From positions 1-64,000 of the forward strand of contig NZ_VTAV01000002.1 of the NCBI RefSeq assembly GCF_008180195.1: a stretch of DNA of 64,000 nucleotides. Direction: 5' to 3'. Below the pieces are notes generated by a model that did not search any database, had not been told where the DNA came from, and saw only the letters and a list, made by a program, of their open reading frames with translations. A program made the translations under genes and the position numbers. The DNA is from Sphingobacterium phlebotomi (GTDB taxonomy: Bacteria > Bacteroidota > Bacteroidia > Sphingobacteriales > Sphingobacteriaceae). Below are positions 16,285 to 24,214 of the stretch, one piece after another; within the stretch, counting starts at the first letter, position 1; each line of letters begins with the position of its first letter.

Positions 16285-17204
16285 TGTGATGTTCTATTAA
16301 ACAAAACCTCTCCATACATACCTATTTTATAGGTACCGTCATTCTTAACCTTCACTTTTATCGCATAAACCATATTTGCCCGCTCGTCTTTCGTCTGGAT
16401 AGTTTTTGGCGTAAACTCTGCTTTGTCGCTTATCCAAGTTATCATCCCCTCTGTTTCCTTATACCCTCTGTTTCCGTCATCAATGCTTACAATTACATTT
16501 TGGTTGAGTTTGATTTGTGGCAATTGATTTCCGGTAATATATGCGCGCAGAATGATATTGGATAGATCAGCGATTTTGTATAACGATTTTCCTATGGTCG
16601 CCATCTCATTGGCTTCGGCGTATTTGGTTAAGACTGTTCCGGCTATAGGGTTTACAATATGACATTTGCCCAATTGGTCTTCTAATTGTTCAATCTGTAC
16701 CCGCAATGGAATAACGTCTTTGTTAATGCCTTCGCTAGAAATGCTCAGCGATGATTTTTGTGCTTCAATTTGTTTTTTCAGCACTTCAATTTGCGCATTA
16801 ATATCATCTAACTGCTTCGGCGTAGCGGCATCGCCTTTTACCAGATTGGCGATCCTGACTTTCTCCTTTTCGGAAGTCCTTAATTGTTCCTGCAGGGCAG
16901 ATAACTGAACCGGAATATTCGGCTTCTTTCCAGCTAATGCGATTACCTGTGCCTCCAATTTTTTTTTCTGTAAGTATAATTGTACGCTATCGATATAGCC
17001 AATGCTTTGACCTGCTTGTAAGATCTGTCCTTCTTGAATATTAAAAACCTTCAGCATTCCTTGTGTTTCGGCTGATATAATTGCTTCTTCGGCTTCAAAG
17101 GAACCAGATGCATCAAAAGAATGCTGATTGGTGTTGCAGGCTGATAAAATAATTACGACCATTATTTTAAATAGAATATAGCGATTCTCTGGGGTTGTAT
17201 TCAT
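16281..17204 (-). CDS. HlyD/YbhG-type periplasmic adaptor lipoprotein
   Basis: A 307-residue membrane-fusion protein. It has a lipoprotein-type signal ('VVIILSACNTN'), a lipoyl-like domain split around a long coiled-coil hairpin (about residues 75-175), and a beta-barrel domain ('VSIDDGNRGYKETEGMITWISDKAEFTPKTIQTKDER') typical of the YbhG group. It links the ABC permeases to the TolC-type channel. It sits 12 bases behind the channel gene. Confidence 0.9.
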   Translation of the reverse strand: MNTTPENRYILFKIMVVIILSACNTNQHSFDASGSFEAEEAIISAETQGMLKVFNIQEGQILQAGQSIGYIDSVQLYLQKKKLEAQVIALAGKKPNIPVQLSALQEQLRTSEKEKVRIANLVKGDAATPKQLDDINAQIEVLKKQIEAQKSSLSISSEGINKDVIPLRVQIEQLEDQLGKCHIVNPIAGTVLTKYAEANEMATIGKSLYKIADLSNIILRAYITGNQLPQIKLNQNVIVSIDDGNRGYKETEGMITWISDKAEFTPKTIQTKDERANMVYAIKVKVKNDGTYKIGMYGEVLFNRTSQ

Positions 17205-17216
17205 GGCTGTTGATTT

Positions 17217-18497
17217 TTAATTCCCTGATGTTGTTTTAAAGTTGTACTGCACCATTAAAAGCTGTATCTCGTGGACAATCAGATTTTGCTTCGCTTGGTC
17301 TTCTGCATTGATATACGTCAAATAATCGTTTGTGGTGGCCGTGCCATACGCCAACTGGTTTTGGGCAGATAGCTTTACGTTTTTCCTTAATCGAACAATC
17401 TCTTGGTCTGTTTGTATGAGTTCCTCCAGTTTTGATATTTCACTATTCTGCTGTTTTAGCGCGAGGTTAGTATTAAATAAGAACGTTTCTTTTTGCACTT
17501 CCAACGCGTTCTGATTTAGATGAAGCAATTGCTTTTCTTGTTTCTGTGTATAGAAGCTGGAGATGTTCCATGTGAGACGTACGCCTCCAATATAATACAA
17601 ATCAAAATTATTGTTTAACATATTTAGCGCAGGTCTGCCGTATCCTCCCTGAAAGAAAAGATTAAAACGTGGAAGCATCTTCGTATCTATAAGTTTGTGG
17701 TGCACATCAAAGGTTTTCTTCTGCGTTTCCAACAATTTTAGTTCCGGACGCTTGATTTCTGTTGCCAATGAAACGGTGTATGGCTTTTCCAATATCGTGT
17801 TTTCATCAACAGGAAGATTAACAAATAGGGAAAGCATATCAGCATAGCCTTTTCGGGTCGCTTTCAGTTCAATGGTACGTTGATTCGCCTTTAATAACTC
17901 CGCTTGCAGGACATTGCTGCTGGTTTTTAAAGCAATCCCGTTGGCAATAGCAACGTCGTTTTTGTCAATCCCGGAGCGGATATCTCTTTTTAAAATTTCC
18001 GTTTGGGCTATCTGTGCGTCGATCAGTAGAATGCCAAAATAGAATTGATTGATACGTTCTCTCAATTTGTACAATTCCACTTCTATTTTTTGTTCTTCCA
18101 CAGCGTTATTCGCTTCAATAAGATCCTTTTGATGTCTTACCGTAAATAAATCTGTGAGGGGCTGCGATACTTCTCCGTATAATTTGTATTGGTCTTTGCT
18201 TATTAAAGGGATATCGATATTAGGGAGGGATATAGGAATTTGTGTCACATCCGATTGATAGCTCGCTTGTCCACCCACATTGATCTGTGGTAAATAGCCT
18301 TTTGAAGCATTGGTTAAAGAATATTCCTTTGTTTTGTCTAGAAGTGCATATTGCTTAACCAGCGGATAATTCCGTTCCGCAAGCTGATAGCAGGCATCTA
18401 TAGTTAAGGATACAGTAGGCTGGGCGCAGGTATAGCTAATTGTTATGAACCAACAGCTTATAACCGCCAACATCCGTCTAAATATTGTCCTAATCAT
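17217..18497 (-). CDS. TolC-family outer-membrane efflux channel
   Basis: A 426-residue protein with a signal peptide (cleavage near residue 25, 'YTCAQP') and two internally repeated coiled-coil regions of the outer-membrane efflux family. It is the first structural gene of the export operon and is preceded by a palindrome (18516-18531) matching the one upstream of the TetR gene. Confidence 0.9.
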   Translation of the reverse strand: MIRTIFRRMLAVISCWFITISYTCAQPTVSLTIDACYQLAERNYPLVKQYALLDKTKEYSLTNASKGYLPQINVGGQASYQSDVTQIPISLPNIDIPLISKDQYKLYGEVSQPLTDLFTVRHQKDLIEANNAVEEQKIEVELYKLRERINQFYFGILLIDAQIAQTEILKRDIRSGIDKNDVAIANGIALKTSSNVLQAELLKANQRTIELKATRKGYADMLSLFVNLPVDENTILEKPYTVSLATEIKRPELKLLETQKKTFDVHHKLIDTKMLPRFNLFFQGGYGRPALNMLNNNFDLYYIGGVRLTWNISSFYTQKQEKQLLHLNQNALEVQKETFLFNTNLALKQQNSEISKLEELIQTDQEIVRLRKNVKLSAQNQLAYGTATTNDYLTYINAEDQAKQNLIVHEIQLLMVQYNFKTTSGN

Positions 18498-18515
18498 AAT
18501 TTTAATTGTCTTGTT

Positions 18516-18531
18516 TTAATCATTTGATTAA
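18516..18531. promoter_or_regulatory. Probable TetR operator before the export operon
   Basis: Perfect inverted repeat TTAATCA-TT-TGATTAA in the gap between the TetR gene and the TolC-type gene. The half-sites are identical to those of the site upstream of the regulator at 19214. Confidence 0.65.
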
Positions 18532-18551
18532 TTAAGGCATAAAAAAATAGC

Positions 18552-19154
18552 TTATGTTTCCAGTATAGTTCTTGCCCATTTAGTAATTAATGCCTTTCTT
18601 TCTTCCATCTGCATTTTAAACGTGTTATCATCTGCAAATAGAATTTGTTTTGCTATAAAAGGGAAAACCGTCATTCCAAGTAGCGATACGATAAAATGTA
18701 CAGGTTCTACATCTGGTCTTCTATTCCGCAGTTGGCGGACAAAAGATGAATTTTGTAATACTTTTCTGACCTGTAATCTGTCTTTAAAACCTGCTGGATT
18801 TGCCTTGATCTCACCTAAAACAAATAGGGGTAAATCGGGATTATCAATTAGCAAGTTGATGTAGTTCTCCACAAGAGTTTCCACCTTTTCTTCCAATGAT
18901 AAATCATCATTGTTGACTATCGGCAATATCACGCTAAACAATAACTGTAGCTTTTCCACCATAATCAACTGGAACAACTTTTCTTTACTACGAAAATAGT
19001 AATTAAGCAACGCCAGATTGATACCTGCTTCTTCTGCGATATCGCGTGTACGTGTAGCTACATAACCTTTTTGCGTAAATACCTTGCTAGCCGCCTGTAT
19101 AATTTTCTCTTCCGTAGATGTATCTAAATTCTTTGCTCCGTTATTTTTCGCCAT
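18552..19154 (-). CDS. TetR/AcrR-family repressor of the export operon
   Basis: A 200-residue regulator. The N-terminal helix-turn-helix spans about residues 14-62 ('AASKVFTQKGYVATRTRDIAEEAGINLALLNYYFRSKEKLF'); the rest is the ligand-binding helical domain. It stands just upstream of the tolC-hlyD-ABC operon in the same direction. Two matching palindromes flank its gene, so it probably represses itself and the exporter until a compound binds. The inducer cannot be predicted. Confidence 0.9.
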   Translation of the reverse strand: MAKNNGAKNLDTSTEEKIIQAASKVFTQKGYVATRTRDIAEEAGINLALLNYYFRSKEKLFQLIMVEKLQLLFSVILPIVNNDDLSLEEKVETLVENYINLLIDNPDLPLFVLGEIKANPAGFKDRLQVRKVLQNSSFVRQLRNRRPDVEPVHFIVSLLGMTVFPFIAKQILFADDNTFKMQMEERKALITKWARTILET

Positions 19155-19178
19155 GTAGCCAAATGTGCTTTACAACAA

Positions 19179-19211
19179 CAAATATAAAAACTATTTTTTC
19201 GATTAACCAAA
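19179..19211 (-). promoter_or_regulatory. Promoter of the TetR gene
   Basis: Minus-strand TTTGG (19211-19207), a 20-base spacer and TATATTTG (19186-19179) match the Bacteroidota consensus. The palindrome at 19214-19233 abuts the -33 box, and a TTAATC half-site lies within the spacer. Confidence 0.65.
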
Positions 19212-19213
19212 TA

Positions 19214-19233
19214 TTTTAATCAAATGATTAAAA
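19214..19233. promoter_or_regulatory. Probable TetR operator (autoregulation)
   Basis: A 20-base perfect palindrome with core TTAATCA-AA-TGATTAA, directly upstream of the TetR promoter. It shares both half-sites with the operator at 18516. Confidence 0.7.
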
Positions 19234-19274
19234 AATATACTGACGAGCACACTATTCTCAGCCTGCATAGAAAC

Positions 19275-19308
19275 AAAAAGTCGCTTTCTGGATAGAAAAC
19301 GACTTTTT
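19275..19308 (-). terminator. Intrinsic terminator behind tRNA-Lys
   Basis: Stem AAAAAGTCG (19275-19283) with CGACTTTTT (19300-19308). On the minus strand the stem ends in a T-run, 6 bases after the tRNA. Confidence 0.75.
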
Positions 19309-19314
19309 CATATG

Positions 19315-19387
19315 TGACCCCGGAGAGGCTCGAACTCTCGACCCACTGATTAAGAGTCAGTTGCTCTACCAACTGAGCTACGGAGTC
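19315..19387 (-). tRNA. tRNA-Lys (anticodon CTT)
   Basis: A 73-base cloverleaf on the minus strand. The acceptor stem pairs GACTCCG with CGGGGTC (one G-T pair). The D-arm contains GCTCAGTTGGTAGAGC, the anticodon stem ACTGA/TCAGT encloses the loop CTCTTAA (anticodon CTT), and the T-arm contains GTTCGAG. The discriminator base is A and CCA is not encoded. It reads AAG lysine codons. Confidence 0.95.
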
Positions 19388-19513
19388 TATTGACACAAAT
19401 GTAAGTGCTATACTATAAATTACCAACCATTTTTTAACTTTTTGAAATATTTATCGATTTGTCATCTTCCTACCGAACACAGATTCGGGTTACCTAATGA
19501 ATAAAATTTAGCG

Positions 19514-19521
19514 TACTTTTG
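19514..19521 (+). promoter_or_regulatory. -7 box of the MFS gene
   Basis: TACTTTTG matches TAnnTTTG and lies 21 bases before the ATG at 19543. It overlaps the in-frame TTG at 19519, which supports the downstream ATG as start. Confidence 0.45.
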
Positions 19522-19542
19522 CCTCAACATCAGGATGTAACC

Positions 19543-20721
19543 ATGGGCTCGTCAACAAACACACAAAACACGGCAGTGTATGGAAATAAGCAAAGGATTC
19601 GTTTAGCCGTTTCGTTATTCTATTTTGGACAAGGATTGGCTTTCGCCAGTTGGGCAAGCCGTATTCCCGTCATAAAATCACAATTACAACTAACGGAAGC
19701 AGAATTAGGCACCGTTTTATTGGCATTGCCGATTGGCCAACTGTTGACTATGCCCATTTCGGGTAAGCTTGTTAGTAAATACGGAAGCCACCGCATCATG
19801 CCGATAGCCGCAGTAGTCTATTTAATAGTGTTGTGTGGTATCGCTTTCGCATCCAACGCTTGGCAACTGGGTGGTACACTTTTGCTTTTTGGTATCATCG
19901 GTAATGTCTGTAATATTTCCGTCAACACACAGGGGGTATTAGCTGAGCGCCTCTATAAGAAATCAATCATGTCGTCCTTTCATGGTTCATGGAGCATCGC
20001 TGGTTTTACTGGAGCAATAATTGGGTTAGTTTCCCTCAACATTAGCTTATCCACACAAACCCATTTCTATATTATTATGGGATTGATGCTCATCAATATC
20101 TTTCTTAATAAGGCTTATCTTGTAACGGACGTTTCTAGTCTGTCCGAGAAAAAATCGTTCTCGTTTAAACCCGATCGCCTATTAATATCCTTGGGTGTCA
20201 TCGGTTTTTGTAGCATGGCTACCGAAGGTGCTATGTTTGACTGGAGCGGGGTATATTTTCATGAAATTGTTAAAGTACCAGAAAAATGGATCACCTTAGG
20301 ATACGCTTCGTTTATGATTATGATGGCGTTGGGTCGGTTTGTCGGTGATGCTGTCATCAGTCGAATCGGTCGCAAACGGACATTACAGATTAGCGGCATA
20401 CTCATGTTTGCGGGCATGATGAGCGCGGTTATTTTCCCACAACTTATTCTATGTACACTTGCATTTATGCTCGTCGGGTTAGGTGTTGCCTGTAACATAC
20501 CGTCGGTATATTCGGTCGCCGGAACACATACAACTATCTCTTCGGGAGCTGCTTTAGCAATGGTTTCCAGTGTGAGCTATTTAGGCTTTTTAATGGGGCC
20601 TCCGCTTATTGGATATATAGCCGAGGTATTTAGTTTACGGCACTCTTTCGGCGTATTCGCCTGTTTTGGCTTACTGATGTTCGCCTTGACCAGTCGGCTT
20701 ACTGTATTTAATAAAAGTTAA
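19543..20721 (+). CDS. MFS transporter (YbjJ/FucP-like)
   Basis: A 392-residue, twelve-segment major facilitator protein. The first segment reads 'LAVSLFYFGQGLAFASWASRIPVIK', a pattern of the YbjJ-like group, and 'GRFVGDAVISRIGRKRTL' marks the central loop motif. The start is the ATG at 19543; an upstream TTG falls in the -7 box. The substrate is unknown. It converges on the LacI gene with only 2 bases between the stop codons. It could take up a sugar for the pectin locus, but the direction and separate promoter do not require this. Confidence 0.82.
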   Translation: MGSSTNTQNTAVYGNKQRIRLAVSLFYFGQGLAFASWASRIPVIKSQLQLTEAELGTVLLALPIGQLLTMPISGKLVSKYGSHRIMPIAAVVYLIVLCGIAFASNAWQLGGTLLLFGIIGNVCNISVNTQGVLAERLYKKSIMSSFHGSWSIAGFTGAIIGLVSLNISLSTQTHFYIIMGLMLINIFLNKAYLVTDVSSLSEKKSFSFKPDRLLISLGVIGFCSMATEGAMFDWSGVYFHEIVKVPEKWITLGYASFMIMMALGRFVGDAVISRIGRKRTLQISGILMFAGMMSAVIFPQLILCTLAFMLVGLGVACNIPSVYSVAGTHTTISSGAALAMVSSVSYLGFLMGPPLIGYIAEVFSLRHSFGVFACFGLLMFALTSRLTVFNKS

Positions 20722-20723
20722 CG

Positions 20724-21737
20724 TTATACGTCTTGTTCTATCAAGGTAGTCGGAAACACAATTGTCTCAAATTCCGCTATCGGATGTTTAGATTCGATTT
20801 GCTGAATCAATAGCTCTGCAGCTTTTTCGCCCATTTCGAAGGCGGGTTGTCGTACAGCAGTAATAGGAGGTGAAAAAAGGTTTACGACTTTAGAATTCGT
20901 AAAACCTGTCACCTCAATTTTCGACAAGTCTGCCTCTGGCCGCGCTTTCATGGCCTGCAGATATCCCATACTCAATTTATCTCCCGAAATAAAAATAGCA
21001 TCATGCTCTTCTCGTAAGAGCTCCGTAACAGCTTGTTCTATTTCATCTTGGTGAAGTCCTCCATATTCACAATGTTTAACAAGTTCGGGAAGGTACGGAA
21101 GTCCGTTCGCTTCCAGCCCCTTCTTATAACCTTCTAGCCGTTCTCTCGTAATGGAAAGTTTTTTCGTTCCTGTAAGATGTGCAATCTTTCGTTTTCCTTT
21201 TCTGACAAGATATTGAATAGCATCAAATCCTCCTTGACGATTATCCGCAATCACTTTATGGGACTGTAAATCGTTCGGTACGCGATCAAAGAAAACAATG
21301 GGAAAACCTTTGCTGATCAGTTGTTCCAGATAGGATAAGTCAGTTGTTTCAGCAGATAACGCGATGAGCAGACCATCCGTTGAACGAGAATAAAGATACT
21401 CCACGTTCGATCGCTCACGAATGGAAGATTCGCGCATTTGAGAAATTACAACTTGATAGTTTTTGCTATAAGCCACCGATTCTATTCCATCAATAACCTG
21501 TGAAAAAAAATTATTGGCAATCTCCGTTACGATCACACCGATACTATAACTTTTTTTCTCCTTTAAACTCCGTGCAATGGGATTTGCACGGTAATTTATT
21601 TTTTCCGCATACTCCAACACCAGTTTTTTTGTTTCCGAACTGATTTCATAGCTATCCCGTAATGCTCGGGAAACGGTTGAAGTGGAAAGGTTTAAGGCCT
21701 TTGCAATATCTTTTATCGTATAGTTCTCAAACGCCAT
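20724..21737 (-). CDS. LacI-family regulator of the pectin locus
   Basis: A 337-residue repressor. The helix-turn-helix and hinge are at residues 5-60 ('TIKDIAKALNLSTSTVSRALRDS' to 'NPIARSLKEKK'), followed by a periplasmic-binding-protein-like ligand domain. It is the last gene of the leftward galacturonate block, 95 bases behind the transporter. Four palindromes with the LacI-type central CG (34609, 36539, 40108, 58229) stand at the promoters of the locus and are the likely targets. The effector is probably a galacturonate-pathway intermediate such as KDG or galacturonate; this is inference. Confidence 0.9.
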   Translation of the reverse strand: MAFENYTIKDIAKALNLSTSTVSRALRDSYEISSETKKLVLEYAEKINYRANPIARSLKEKKSYSIGVIVTEIANNFFSQVIDGIESVAYSKNYQVVISQMRESSIRERSNVEYLYSRSTDGLLIALSAETTDLSYLEQLISKGFPIVFFDRVPNDLQSHKVIADNRQGGFDAIQYLVRKGKRKIAHLTGTKKLSITRERLEGYKKGLEANGLPYLPELVKHCEYGGLHQDEIEQAVTELLREEHDAIFISGDKLSMGYLQAMKARPEADLSKIEVTGFTNSKVVNLFSPPITAVRQPAFEMGEKAAELLIQQIESKHPIAEFETIVFPTTLIEQDV

Positions 21738-21784
21738 AATAGGTAATTATGGTGTAATAATACCTAAAATAGCCGATATATTGA

Positions 21785-21810
21785 AATGGGCAGGATTTTA
21801 CCCGCCCATT
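21785..21810 (-). terminator. Hairpin between transporter and regulator genes
   Basis: Stem AATGGGC (21785-21791) with GCCCATT (21804-21810), extended by two more GC pairs across a mismatch. It follows the transporter stop on the minus strand but has no strong T-run, so it may only partly stop transcription before the LacI gene or protect the mRNA end. Confidence 0.45.
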
Positions 21811-21832
21811 AGATATCAAAAATATGCTTACT

Positions 21833-23281
21833 TTATTCTCTAATTATCTCCATTTTAGGCACTAAGGTCTTCATCACTGCCCAAGCAATAAGATAGGCCA
21901 CCGCACAGAACGAGAAAACAATAAAATACCCTGCCTCTTCTCCCTGAAAGCCCATAAACGTCATTTGTGTTTGTGCAGCATGATCAAAAAGCTTTCCAGA
22001 TCCGTAGTTGATAAACGTAGAGCCTACTCCACCTGCAAGGCCACCGATACCAGTCACCGTTGCGATAGCACTCCGGGGGAACATATCGCCCACAGTGGAA
22101 AAGATATTCGCAGACCAGGCTTGGTGTGCCGCACCGGCAAATCCGATAAATATCACCGGTACCCAATAGGAAAGATGACCAAGCGGTTGCGCTAACACCA
22201 CTATCAATGGGATAAAGGCAAAAAGCAACATGGCTTTCATACGTCCATCATAAGGGTTAAGTCCTTTTTTATCCACAAAGTAGGTGGGTAACCAGCCACC
22301 GATAATCGACAATAATGTTATTAGATATAATACAAATAATGCCAATTGCCCTTCGGTATCTGATGATTTGATATCATAAACGGAAGAAAGATAAGCAGGC
22401 ATCCAGAACAAGAAGAACCACCATACCCCATCGGTCATAAATTTACCGAATGCAAAGGCCCAGGTCTGTTTATATTTAAAGCAATCTGCGAACGACATTT
22501 TCTTTTTCTCTGCTGGTGCTACACCCACAACATCCTCCGGTACTATCTGATCACCGTCTTGCATGATATAATCCAACTCGGCCTTGTTAATTTTAGGGTG
22601 CTCATGCGGCTTTTTATACATAAAAGTCCAAAAGCCCATCCACACAAAACCCAGCGCACCGATAACAATAAAAGACATCTCCCAGCCCCAATGAGCGGCA
22701 ATCACCGGTATAGTAAGTGGTGCGGCCAACGCACCAATGGTAGCCCCTGCATTAAAAATACTGGTTGAAAGCGCTCTATCTTTTTTAGGAAAAAATTCTG
22801 CGGTCGCTTTAATCGCTGCCGGGAAGTTACCCGCTTCCCCCACGGCGAGCACAAAACGTGCAAAAATAAACAGCGTAACACTGACACTGACGACCAAGCC
22901 AACATCATTTACCGTTGCTATCGCTTCCTTTGCACCCTCAAATCCTACAAACCATTCTCCTGCGACAATACCCGAGGTGGCAATTCCACAAAAAGCATGT
23001 AAAACAGCTCCTACCGACCAGATACCGATGGCCCATAAAAACCCCTTTTTGGTATCCAACCAGTCTACAAACCGCCCGGCAAATAACATACTTACAGCAT
23101 AAAATATAGAGAATAATGCGGTAATCAATCCATAATCACTATTTGTCCAATGAAACTCTGGCGCAATAAAATCTTTCCATGTGAGCGACAGTACCTGTCT
23201 GTCCAAATAGTTAATCGTCGTTGCAAAAAATAGCAGGCCACATATCGTCCATCTATAATTGCTTTTCTTTTCCATGTTCAT
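21833..23281 (-). CDS. exuT: Hexuronate transporter of the MFS (ExuT-type)
   Basis: A 482-residue MFS protein of the anion:cation symporter family. Typical marks are 'TINYLDRQVLSLTWKDF' in the first segment and 'FARFVLAVGEAGNFPAAIKATAEFFPKKDRA' in the fourth. It would carry galacturonate or glucuronate across the inner membrane. It follows the KDPG aldolase gene by 77 bases and precedes the LacI gene. It is slightly longer than E. coli ExuT because of an insertion between segments 2 and 4. Confidence 0.9.
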   Translation of the reverse strand: MNMEKKSNYRWTICGLLFFATTINYLDRQVLSLTWKDFIAPEFHWTNSDYGLITALFSIFYAVSMLFAGRFVDWLDTKKGFLWAIGIWSVGAVLHAFCGIATSGIVAGEWFVGFEGAKEAIATVNDVGLVVSVSVTLFIFARFVLAVGEAGNFPAAIKATAEFFPKKDRALSTSIFNAGATIGALAAPLTIPVIAAHWGWEMSFIVIGALGFVWMGFWTFMYKKPHEHPKINKAELDYIMQDGDQIVPEDVVGVAPAEKKKMSFADCFKYKQTWAFAFGKFMTDGVWWFFLFWMPAYLSSVYDIKSSDTEGQLALFVLYLITLLSIIGGWLPTYFVDKKGLNPYDGRMKAMLLFAFIPLIVVLAQPLGHLSYWVPVIFIGFAGAAHQAWSANIFSTVGDMFPRSAIATVTGIGGLAGGVGSTFINYGSGKLFDHAAQTQMTFMGFQGEEAGYFIVFSFCAVAYLIAWAVMKTLVPKMEIIRE

Positions 23282-23358
23282 TGGTATAGCTTTTTGTTTT
23301 TTATTTTTCGTTTCTCGTAATTTGCTTTTCGTATTCGTAATCAGTGATTCCTTATAAC

Positions 23359-24018
23359 TTATCCTTCACTTTCCGCTCTGGCCTGTGCGACAAGTTGCAA
23401 CGCTTGCTGCGTTCTTTCTGCCAGTCCGTCTACATTTTTAGGATTAATCAATTTACTGCCCATTCCCACAGCACAAACACCAGCCTTAAACCATGACTTT
23501 AAGTTTTCTATTTCTAGATCTACACCACCGGTAGGTATAAACAACTGCCCTTTAAATAATTCCTTAACCGCAGATACGAATCCAGGCCCCAGCACATTTG
23601 CCGGAAAAAGTTTAATCAAAGCAGCATTATTTTGTTGTGCTAGAGCTATCTCTGTAGGTGTCATACAGCCCGGAATCCATAATATATCATGACTATGTGC
23701 TAAATCCCCTACGCTAGGCGTGATTATAGGTGCAACGATAAAGTCCGCCCCTAAGCTGATAAATTTTTCCGCTTCGGAATTTGTCTTAATCGTACCAATA
23801 CCTAGCTGAAGTTCGGGCATCTCCTCGTTTCGTGCATTTATTAGTGCTTTGAAAACCTTTTTTGCTTCTTCTCCACGATTTGTAAACTCAAAAACACGAA
23901 TACCGGAGGCATATAATGTCTTTACAATATCGATACTTTCTTGCACGTCCGTGTGGAAAAACAAAGGCAGCATTCCTTGTTTCAAAATCGCGTCTAAAAC
24001 TTCTTTTCTTTTACTCAT
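23359..24018 (-). CDS. eda: KDPG/KHG aldolase
   Basis: A 219-residue class I aldolase that splits 2-keto-3-deoxy-6-phosphogluconate to pyruvate and glyceraldehyde 3-phosphate, the last step of galacturonate breakdown. Visible motifs are 'FEFTNRG', 'GIGTIKT', 'FIVAPIITPSV', and the Schiff-base lysine region 'ALIKLFPAN'. The frame runs 13 codons further upstream, but the ATG at 24018 ('MSKRKEVLDAIL') fits the family. The kinase that would make its substrate is not in the window. Confidence 0.93.
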   Translation of the reverse strand: MSKRKEVLDAILKQGMLPLFFHTDVQESIDIVKTLYASGIRVFEFTNRGEEAKKVFKALINARNEEMPELQLGIGTIKTNSEAEKFISLGADFIVAPIITPSVGDLAHSHDILWIPGCMTPTEIALAQQNNAALIKLFPANVLGPGFVSAVKELFKGQLFIPTGGVDLEIENLKSWFKAGVCAVGMGSKLINPKNVDGLAERTQQALQLVAQARAESEG

Positions 24019-24145
24019 TATGATAATTTTGTTCTGTTTTAAAGATCTTCCCTTCAATCTTTTCGTTGACCGGTTTAGGTGTCATTAGAATATTTCGGAA
24101 AGATAGCTATTTGAATGCAGAAAACCATAAAATGATTACTACAAG

Positions 24146-24200
24146 GATTTCGTTGACTACATCACGTTCCAGGAGCATGAATAATTGATAGTCAACGAAA
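24146..24200. repeat. Inverted repeat between uxaC and eda
   Basis: Arms ATTTCGTTGACTA (24146-24158) and its exact complement (24188-24200) around a 29-base loop. A third copy of the core TTTCGTTGAC is at 24061-24070. There is no T-run, so it is not a standard terminator; it could be an mRNA structure separating uxaC from eda or a protein-binding site. Confidence 0.5.
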
Positions 24201-24214
24201 TTCTCGGCTTCTGC

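Noticed and set aside
21740..21766. TAGGTA/TACCTA inverted repeat at the start of the LacI gene
   Set aside because: Only six bases match in each arm around a 15-base spacer and it is unlike the four strong operators; autoregulation through it is not supported.
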